Source of the DNA: an uncultured Bacteroidales bacterium
GTDB taxonomy: Bacteria > Bacteroidota > Bacteroidia > Bacteroidales > ML635J-15
Assembly (NCBI GenBank): GCA_905234755.1
Contig: CAJOIT010000003.1
Location: forward strand, 259,135-323,134
Direction: 5' to 3'
DNA: 64,000 bases
A model generated the notes under the pieces. That model did not search any database, was not told the origin of the DNA, and saw only the letters and a program-made list of their open reading frames with translations. Positions 32,743 through 40,000 of the stretch are shown here, piece by piece (within the stretch, counting starts at the first letter, position 1; each line of letters opens with the position of its first letter). Position numbers and translations under genes: made by a program.

Positions 32743-34425
32743 ATGCAAGGAAAACAAATTAACGGATTTATTCTAAAACGCCCCTTGGGCGTAGGTGGCA
32801 TGGCCGAGGTGTGGTATGCCGAGAATGAAATACACAAGCCAGCTGCAATAAAGCTGCTGAACTTTGAGCTTACGAAGAACGAGCAGATAGTTGAGCGCTT
32901 CCGCAACGAGGCCGAGGTTATGGTTCGCCTTGACCACAGAAACATCCGTCAGGTTTACGGCTACGGGATGCTCGAATGTCAGCCCGCCATCATAATGGAG
33001 TATCTTGAAGGCGACGACCTGAAGGCCATGCTCAAGTCGGGTCACAAGTTTATCGATGCCGAACTGGTGAAATGGTGGAACCAGATGGTTTCTGCACTTG
33101 GCTACACCCACTCTCAGGGTGTTGTACATCGCGACATAAAGCCATCCAACATTTTCATCGACCGCAACGGAGATGTGAAACTGATGGATTTTGGCATTGC
33201 CAAGATAGGAGATGCAGGTAGCGGCACTCAGACAGGCTCCACGCTTGGTACACGGCTTTACATGAGTCCCGAGCAGGTTAAGGATCCAAAGCGTGTCGGC
33301 ATCAAATCGGACAACTATTCGTTGGCGGTATCGTTCGTACATCTGCTCACAGGCAAGGCTCCCTACGACACCACCACCAGCAGCGATTTCGACATACAGC
33401 TGCAGATAGTTTCCAAGCCGTTGGATTTGTCCGGTGTTCCTGAGAAGTGGTGCAACTTCCTGCTTCCATATCTCGACAAGGATCCCGACAAGCGTGCCGA
33501 ACTGAAGCCGTTTGGCGATGATGCAGGTGCTAATGCTTCGTCTAACCATCGACAGGAGGCTGCACCAAAACAATCGGAATCCATATACAGTGGTGGTGAC
33601 GAGACTGTAGTGGAAGGTGCTGGTAATGTGTCGTCCGCTCCTAAGCCAGCCGCAGCTCCCTCGCAAAAAACAAAAACACAAGTACAACCTCCAGCAAAGA
33701 AAAAGAGCCGTGTCGGATTGTGGGTGACTCTTGGCGTTATGGGATTTTTGATTGTGTCGGGAGTGGCTGTTGCTGTTGTTATGTCAACATTCGATGGGTA
33801 TATAAATAAAAATGATTATACCAATTTAATTAATGACTATAGCGAATCAGGAAGACTAAACGGTCATGCATACGTCGATTTGGGGCTTTCTGTAAATTGG
33901 GCTACCTGCAATGTAGGTGCTTACTATCCAGAAGACTACGGCGACTATTATGCTTGGGGCGAAACCTCCACCAAGAGTTCTTATACCGAGGGAAACTATA
34001 AATATTCGTCAAATCCGACTACTCTTCCCTCGAATGTTGATGTTGCTACCGAACTTTGGGGTGGAGAAATGCGTACAGGAACTGATTATGCTTATTACGA
34101 TTCGTGGCGCATGCCGACAAAAGAAGAGCTTGAAGAATTACAAAATAGGTGCAGTTGGACATGGACGACAAAGAGCGGAACAAATGGCTACAAGGTTACC
34201 GGACCCAACGGCAACTCCATTTTCCTGCCCGCTGCTGGCTACCGCTACGGCAGTAGTCTCAGCTTTGCCGGTTCCTACGGCTACTACTGGTCAATTTCGC
34301 TCCGCACGGACTACCCGTTCAGCGCGTGGTACCTCTACTTCAATTCGGACGATTACTGCATGTACAGCAACAACCGCTGCTATGGGTTTACTGTGCGCCC
34401 TGTTTGCGTGTCCGCCCAGAACTAA
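32743..34425 (+). CDS. Receptor-type Ser/Thr protein kinase with C-terminal FISUMP domain, DGR target 2
   Basis: 560 residues, a paralogue of kinase 1. Lys37, His129-Arg-Asp (HRDIKPSN) and Asp149 (DFG) occupy the same residue numbers as in kinase 1, and LGVGGMAEVWYAEN is identical. Membrane segment about 324-347. It lacks the PP2C-like repeat and coiled stretch, so the FISUMP domain (about 365-560; GRLNGHAYVDLGLSVNWATC, DSWRMPTKEELEEL) follows the membrane closely. VR2 is residues 493-559. The two kinases differ more in linkers and FISUMP N-terminal parts than in the kinase core, fitting a duplication whose outer parts adapted separately. Followed by an inverted repeat and a terminator. Confidence 0.95.
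   Translation: MQGKQINGFILKRPLGVGGMAEVWYAENEIHKPAAIKLLNFELTKNEQIVERFRNEAEVMVRLDHRNIRQVYGYGMLECQPAIIMEYLEGDDLKAMLKSGHKFIDAELVKWWNQMVSALGYTHSQGVVHRDIKPSNIFIDRNGDVKLMDFGIAKIGDAGSGTQTGSTLGTRLYMSPEQVKDPKRVGIKSDNYSLAVSFVHLLTGKAPYDTTTSSDFDIQLQIVSKPLDLSGVPEKWCNFLLPYLDKDPDKRAELKPFGDDAGANASSNHRQEAAPKQSESIYSGGDETVVEGAGNVSSAPKPAAAPSQKTKTQVQPPAKKKSRVGLWVTLGVMGFLIVSGVAVAVVMSTFDGYINKNDYTNLINDYSESGRLNGHAYVDLGLSVNWATCNVGAYYPEDYGDYYAWGETSTKSSYTEGNYKYSSNPTTLPSNVDVATELWGGEMRTGTDYAYYDSWRMPTKEELEELQNRCSWTWTTKSGTNGYKVTGPNGNSIFLPAAGYRYGSSLSFAGSYGYYWSISLRTDYPFSAWYLYFNSDDYCMYSNNRCYGFTVRPVCVSAQN
34219..34419 (+). repeat. DGR variable region VR2
   Basis: Same length as the template (201 bases). 25 base differences by eye: 24 at template adenines, one elsewhere (AGT to ATT, codon 26). 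Changes mostly turn AAC/AAT into TAC, AGC, TTC, TTT, CGC, TGC or GAT. The last 30 bases equal the template, then AAC replaces CAC as in VR1. Confidence 0.96.
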
Positions 34426-34453
34426 CCATTGTCAGGCGAGAGAAGCAGGACTG

Positions 34454-34546
34454 GCAGAAGTGGCGGCAAGGCGTGCAGTCGGGCGTGGTGCGCACCCCAG
34501 TGCGCTACCCAACCACGCACGGCAAGCGAGTTGCCACCACTTCTGC
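34454..34546. repeat. Long inverted repeat downstream of VR2
   Basis: 16-base arms 34454-34469 and 34531-34546 with one mismatch (GCAGAAGTGGCGGCAA / TTGCCACCACTTCTGC), starting 34 bases after VR2. Inner stems GCGTGGT/ACCACGC (34483-34489, 34512-34518) and GCGCAC-ccca-GTGCGC (34490-34505). The sequence is unrelated to the VR1 stem although the bases between VR and stem are alike. Confidence 0.85.
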
Positions 34547-34560
34547 AAAAAGATATAATA

Positions 34561-34582
34561 CCGCCTTTGGCGGTTTTTTTTG
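34561..34582 (+). terminator. Rho-independent terminator after kinase 2
   Basis: CCGCC-ttt-GGCGG stem followed by eight T. Separates the kinase 2 transcript from the MutS-like gene. Confidence 0.85.
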
Positions 34583-34602
34583 AAAAATAATAGAATCTTT
34601 AT

Positions 34603-35139
34603 ATGCCGAAATTAACAGAAATATTGCAAAAGGAGAGGGAACGTGCGACAATTGAGCAATGCGCTGTGATTCACTTGTTTCAGGAAGGCACTTTCTATCG
34701 TGCATACGAGTGGAGTGCGTGGTTGTGCCACCGATATGTTAAGGAATTCAAGCCCACGCACCGCCTGTTGAAAGATAGCGACGACAGCATTGTGTTTGTC
34801 GGTTTTCCGCTCACAAGCCTTGAGAGATATACGCCCGAAGGCGCGAGTGTGGCTGTCGCTGGCGAAAAGAGCGTTGATATGGCGCTTCCTGGCGGTGTGT
34901 TCGCACCCGATGCCGATGCAGAATCGCTTGGCGAGGAGTTTGATGCGTGGAAGCAGGGCGTTCCAATGACCGAGGCGTCGAAGAAACGCATTGCCGAGGA
35001 GCAGGGCAAGGTCGAGCGTCAGCCTCGCCTCACCGATGTTATGCACCGCATACTGGCATATCCAATCGAGCAGCGTTCTCCGATGGATTGTATGGCGTTC
35101 CTCGCCGAGATAAAACAGCAGATTTCGGAAATAATATGA
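34603..35139 (+). CDS. MutS domain-I-like protein, probable DGR accessory
   Basis: 178 residues. Residues about 20-75 resemble the mismatch-binding domain I of MutS: IHLFQEGTFYRAYEWSAWL against [19 protein letters not shown] of the mutS product in this window, and FVGFPLTSLERYTPEG against [16 protein letters not shown]. The wedge Phe and Tyr are kept but the Glu is replaced (FYRAY). No lever, clamp or ATPase domain follows; the C-terminal part is helical (PRLTDVMHRILAYPIEQRSP). It lies between target 2 and the TR/RT. As I recall, MutS-like accessory genes exist in a minority of DGRs. No avd-like helical-bundle gene is seen, so it may take that place. A direct role in tolerating or reading mismatched cDNA is inference. 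Confidence 0.75.
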   Translation: MPKLTEILQKERERATIEQCAVIHLFQEGTFYRAYEWSAWLCHRYVKEFKPTHRLLKDSDDSIVFVGFPLTSLERYTPEGASVAVAGEKSVDMALPGGVFAPDADAESLGEEFDAWKQGVPMTEASKKRIAEEQGKVERQPRLTDVMHRILAYPIEQRSPMDCMAFLAEIKQQISEII

Positions 35140-35145
35140 GATAAA

Positions 35146-35310
35146 GGACAATTGACAATGGATAATTAACAATGGACAATTGATAAAAACGCCCCTTCGA
35201 CAAGCTCACTTCGACAAGCTCAGCACGTCGCAGGGGGCGGAAAACCCAGAAACGGGCGTAGCCCTAGAAACTTAGAAACAATTAGAAACAGCGTCAGCCA
35301 TATAAACAAT
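35146..35310 (+). repeat. Mixed dispersed repeats before the template repeat
   Basis: AATGGACAATT-type units (35146-35184), two CTTCGACAAGCTCA units (about 35196-35225), then GAAAC units with GGGCGTAGCCC and CAGCGTCAGCC cores (about 35240-35306). All three families occur elsewhere in this window. Confidence 0.7.
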
Positions 35311-35325
35311 TTAAACTCTTTGACA

Positions 35326-36840
35326 ATGGTAAGTTCACAGGCGGTCGGCCCTTGCAAAAGGGATAGCGAAGAAGAGACGGTTGGCTTGCATGAAGGCATT
35401 CCTTCCGTCCCGAAAATAACAGTACCGCCGACGCAAACAAGTTGTATTTTCCTGCCCGCTGCTGGCAACCGCAACGACAGTAGTCTCAACAATGCCGGTT
35501 CCAACGGCAACTACTGGTCAAGTTCGCTCAACACGGACAACCCGAACAACGCGTGGAACCTCAACTTCAATTCGGACAATTACAACATGAACAACAACAA
35601 CCGCAACTATGGGTTAACTGTGCGCCCTGTTTGCGTGTCCGCCCAGCACTTGCCAGAGTCTGCCTATTGTCTTACAAGGGAACAACTTCTTGCCGACCTT
35701 TATGATGCCTACTACGATGCTCGCCGTCATAAGCGTAACAAGCCCTACCAGAAACGTTTCGAAGCAAACCTTGAGCGCAATCTCAACGAACTCTGCGATG
35801 AACTTTTTTCTCGCAAATACATGCCGCGCCCATCGACCTGCTTCATAATCACCGACCCCAAGAAGCGCGAAGTTTTTGCCGCCGATTTCCGCGACCGCAT
35901 TGTTCACCACCTGTACTACAACTATATGCACGAAATGTTTGAGCGCACTTTCATTCACGACACCTACAGTTGCATAAAGGGGCGCGGCACTCATTACGGC
36001 ATTGGGCGGCTCGAAAGCCATATCCGCAAGGAAAGCCAAGGCTTTACCGTTCCATGCTATGTGATGAAGATGGACATTCGCGGTTATTTTATGCACATTG
36101 ACCGCCGCCGTCTGCTTGGTATTTGCAACGAAAGCATTGACAGGATGGCGTGGCACCGCGTGTCGAAGCACAGGCGCGAAAGGTGGTGCGAAGTGGTTGA
36201 CATTGATTTTGTCAAGTACCTTACAGCCGAGATTGTTATGCTCAATCCTCTGGAAGACTGTCGTGTCAAGGGCGACCCGTCCGATTGGGACGACCTTCCG
36301 CACGACAAGAGTCTGTTCCATACGCCCCAAGGTTGCGGACTGCCGATTGGCAACCTTACCTCGCAACTTTTCAGCAATGTGTATCTCAATGTGCTCGACC
36401 AGTTTATGAAGCGCGAACTGAAATGCCGCCATTATGGTCGCTATGTGGATGACTTTTATGTCGTCGGTGCCGACCGCAACTGGCTGTTGTCGATTGTGCC
36501 TAAGGTCAGGCGTATGCTGTCGCAGCGGCTTGGGCTGGATTTCCACGATGGCAAACTGGAGATTGTGTCGGTTTGGCATGGTGTGGAGTTTGTCGGTGCG
36601 TATGTGAAGCCTTTTCGCAGGTATGCAAGCCGTTCGTGCGTTGGGCGTATGCGGCAGAAATTGAAATTGTTAGCCCAAAGTGTTTGCGAAAAGTGGGTGA
36701 ACTCCTTGAACTCGTTCTGCGGAGTGCTTTCGCACGGCAGCAATTATAGGTTGCGAATGAGGCTTTTTCTTGATGAAAATCCAGCATTTTTCCGTTACGG
36801 ATATTTTGATGCAGGAATACATAAGTTTTTACGATTTTGA
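35326..36840 (+). CDS. DGR reverse transcriptase, frame continuous with the template repeat
   Basis: The open frame has ATG 35326 (TTG 35320 just before) and runs without stop through the template repeat into the reverse transcriptase. The RT proper starts near LTREQLLADLYDAYYDARRH (35670) and spans about 390 residues. Diagnostic features: LPIGNLTSQLFSN (the IGxxxSQ form of RT block 4 that marks DGR enzymes), GRYVDDFYVVG with catalytic Asp pair (Tyr at residue 373), KMDIRGYFMHID (block A aspartate) and a basic end. It copies TR RNA into adenine-mutagenised cDNA that replaces the VRs. Whether the first 110 residues, 67 of them TR-coded and Asn-rich, are translated is open; TTG 35650 is an alternative start. 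Confidence 0.95.
   Translation: MVSSQAVGPCKRDSEEETVGLHEGIPSVPKITVPPTQTSCIFLPAAGNRNDSSLNNAGSNGNYWSSSLNTDNPNNAWNLNFNSDNYNMNNNNRNYGLTVRPVCVSAQHLPESAYCLTREQLLADLYDAYYDARRHKRNKPYQKRFEANLERNLNELCDELFSRKYMPRPSTCFIITDPKKREVFAADFRDRIVHHLYYNYMHEMFERTFIHDTYSCIKGRGTHYGIGRLESHIRKESQGFTVPCYVMKMDIRGYFMHIDRRRLLGICNESIDRMAWHRVSKHRRERWCEVVDIDFVKYLTAEIVMLNPLEDCRVKGDPSDWDDLPHDKSLFHTPQGCGLPIGNLTSQLFSNVYLNVLDQFMKRELKCRHYGRYVDDFYVVGADRNWLLSIVPKVRRMLSQRLGLDFHDGKLEIVSVWHGVEFVGAYVKPFRRYASRSCVGRMRQKLKLLAQSVCEKWVNSLNSFCGVLSHGSNYRLRMRLFLDENPAFFRYGYFDAGIHKFLRF
35446..35646 (+). repeat. DGR template repeat TR
   Basis: 201 bases with about 22 AAC/AAT codons in the target frame, giving an Asn-rich translation where the VRs have Tyr, Ser, Asp, Phe and others. 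AAY codons avoid stops under adenine mutagenesis. The (AAC)4 run at 35590-35601 is where VR1 has one more codon. The 5' limit of homology to both VRs is ATTTTCCTG at 35446; the 3' limit is CAG at 35646, followed by CAC instead of AAC, with no inverted repeat behind it, as expected for a donor copy. Confidence 0.96.
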
Positions 36841-36974
36841 ATGTTCTTGCTCGTATAATTTGCTTGTATTCAATAAAATATATGTATTTGCTGTTTTTCA
36901 ATACTGAGGAATTCTGTCATTTTAAGGAGATTTCTCCACTTTTGAATTCGGCATTTTTGTAATGCTCAACACAC

Positions 36975-37013
36975 AAAAAAAGGCTGTCCAGAATCTTTCC
37001 CGACAGCCTTTTT
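36975..37013. terminator. Bidirectional terminator between RT and glycogen genes
   Basis: AAAAAGGCTGTC ... GACAGCCTTTTT stem (AGGCTGTC 36981-36988, GACAGCCT 37002-37009) with A and T runs on the two sides. Serves the converging RT and glycogen-enzyme genes and marks the right border of the DGR locus. Confidence 0.85.
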
Positions 37014-37030
37014 GATGTTTAACCTTAAAT

Positions 37031-40000
37031 TTATATCCACATTATAAGCTTCGAATCCTGCTTGTACGGCAGAAGGTCGTTCTTTGCGTAGGCGCGGATT
37101 GCGTAGTTGTAGATTCCGGTCTTGTGCGGTGCGCCCTCGATGCGGAATACTGCAATCTTGCCGTTGCATTCCTTCAGCTTGAACGGCATCTTTTCGTCGA
37201 TGACTATCGAGCCGTCCTGCTTCTTCGAAACTGCTATTGCTTCGATACCTATGTCGTTGGGTGACAAACGGTTGAGGTTCAAAGTTATTTCTCCGTAGGC
37301 ATCCTGCGGATTCTCGAACTCGGTGGTGTGGAAGTCTATCTTCAGCACTTCGATGAAGTTCCAAGCGCGTGCAGCCTTCTCCTTCCAGTTTACAATCTCG
37401 AATACCTTTGCGTAGTCGTTTTCTGCCAGTTCGGTCGAGCGCTTGTATAGCTTGCCGTAGAACCTGTCCTTGTAGTCGTCAATCATACGCTTTGTGGTGA
37501 ACATAGGTACAATTTCGGCAATCGACTTCTTGATGCACTTAACCCAGCGGTGAGGAATTCCGTCGTCGCTGCAGTCGTAGAACATAGGTACAATCTCGTT
37601 TTCGAGCATATTGTAGATTGTCTGCGTGTCGAGTTCGTTCTGGAAGTCCTGGTTTTCGTAAACGCGTTCCTGTGGCAATGCCCAGCCTGCGCCTTCGCGG
37701 TAACCTTCGACCCACCATCCGTCGAGTACGCTGAAATGCAGTGCGCCGTTCATTACGGCCTTCATACCGCTGGTTCCCGATGCTTCGAGCGGACGGGTAG
37801 GGGTGTTCATCCAGATATCGACGCCCTGAACGAGTTTCTTTGCCAGACCTATGTCGTAGTCTTCGATGAACAAAATCTTGCCGAGGAATTCCGGACGCTT
37901 CGAGAATTCAACGATTCTCTTTATGAGGTCTTGTCCTGCGCCATCGTTCGGGTGAGCCTTTCCTGCAAAGAGGATTTGTACAGGCATCTTCGGATTGTTG
38001 AGGATTGCGGCAAGTCTTTCGGGGTTGCGGAATAATAGGTCGCCACGCTTGTAGGTAGCAAAACGACGGGCAAAACCGATTGTAAGTACCTTTTCGTCAA
38101 GCTTTTCGAGTACGGTAACCATATTGCTTGGCGATTCGTAGCTGCGTATCCAGTTTTCGCGAACGCGGTTCTTCACATAGTTGATGAGGCGTGTGCGTTG
38201 CAACTTGCGGATGTCCCAGATGTCGGCATCGTCAACATTGTTAATCTTTTCCCAGTATTTCGGATTCGACATGTCCGACATAAAGCCATCGCCGAAGGTC
38301 GTTTCGTAAAGTTTTTGCCAGGTCTTCGATGTCCAAGTCTGGTAGTGAACGCCGTTGGTAACATATCCCACATGGTTTTCTTCGGGGAAGTAGCCGTTCC
38401 ACAGCGGAGCGAACATCTTTTGCGATACGATTCCGTGCAACCACGAAACGCCGTTCACTTCCTGCGAAATGTTTGCTGCCAGGTAGCTCATCGAGAACTT
38501 GTCGTTGGGGTTGAGACGGCCGAGCGACATCATCTTGTCCCAAGTTATCTTGAGACGGTCCGGGTAGTGCGACATGTAGGTACGCAGCATATTTTCCTCG
38601 AATGCGTCGTGTCCTGCCGGAACTGGCGTGTGGGTTGTGAACAAGGTCGATGCCCTGACGATTTCCAGTGCTTCGTCGAACTTGAGGTTGCGAGCCGAAA
38701 TGAGGTCGTTGAGGCGTTCGAAACCGATGAAAGCAGCGTGACCTTCGTTGCAGTGGTAGATGTCCGGTTTCAAGCCGAGAGCCTTAAGTACGCGGGTACC
38801 GCCGATGCCGAGAATCATTTCCTGCTTGAAACGGAATTCCCAGTCGCCACCATACAGGCGCGAGGTTATCAGCTTGTCTTGGTCTTGGTTGTCAATGTCA
38901 TCGGTATCAAGCAAGTACAGAGGAATACGACCAACATTTGCTCTCCAAATCTTCACATAGACATTTCGTCCGGGGAACCTTACGACTATGCGCTTCTGTA
39001 TGCCGTTCTCGTCAAGTTCGGGAACAACTGGTATCTTGTTGAAATCCTGTGCGATATAGTTTGCCTGCTGTTTGCCTTCGAGGGTAATTGTCTGCTTGAA
39101 ATATCCATACCTATATAATAAACCGATACCAATCATGTTGGTGTTGGTGTCGCTGGCTTCTTTCAGGTAGTCGCCTGCGAGGATTCCGAGGCCGCCCGAG
39201 AAAATCTTCAGGTTGTCGTGCAGACCGTATTCCATGCTGAAATAAGCAATCTGTGGAGCCTTCTTGTCCTTTGCAGCCTCCATATATTTCTTGAAGTTGC
39301 CGTAAACGCGGTTGTAGAGCTGGCAGAATTCGTTGTCGTTCTCGAGTTCCTTCATGCGGTCGATTGAAACTTCTTCGAGGAACACTCTTGGGTTGTACCT
39401 CTTTTCGCGCCACAGGTCAACATCGATGCGCTTGAACATTGCCGATGCTTCGTAGTTCCATGTCCACCAGAGGTTGTTTGCCAGTTCGGTAAGACCTTCG
39501 AATTTCTTCGGGATGTCCGACTTGATTTCTGCCTGACGCCAGATTGGTGAAGTTTCCTTCGGCATAATCGTGCGCTCTATCTTGGTGTGCTGCATTCTGT
39601 TGTTTATAGCATCGGCGCGTTCTGCAATCTTGCTCTTTGCTATTGCGTATGCTTCGATGTATTTTTCTACCAATGATTTCCACAGAGCCTTCTTCGATGC
39701 TGCTGTTGCTGCTTCCGAAACTTTCTTGCGGCTATCGGCATCGAGGTTTGCGAAGTAAGCCATGCGTTCTGCCAATGTGGCTACAACTTCATCGTTGTTG
39801 TCTTCGTTACGGTCGATTACGGTTACGCAGTTGTCGAATCTGTCAATGTTTTGCTTCGACCACATTCCGAATCCCGACAAGGATGTCGTTATTGTAGGAA
39901 CGCCGAATGCTATACTTTCGAGCGGAGTGTAGCCCCAAGGCTCGTAGTACGAAACGAATGCTGTCAAGTCGATGCCTTGCAGAACATCGTAGTATTTCAT

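Noticed and set aside
35614-36579. 321-codon minus-strand frame opposite the reverse transcriptase
   Set aside because: Antisense of conserved RT blocks and the template.
35326-36840. Group II intron or retron reverse transcriptase
   Set aside because: There is no maturase or intron structure, and the IGxxxSQ motif plus an adenine-biased TR/VR pair fit a DGR.
23205-36975. Integrative element or prophage carrying the DGR locus
   Set aside because: No integrase, att-like direct repeats at the borders, tRNA junction or phage structural genes are seen, so mobility of the whole locus is not supported.
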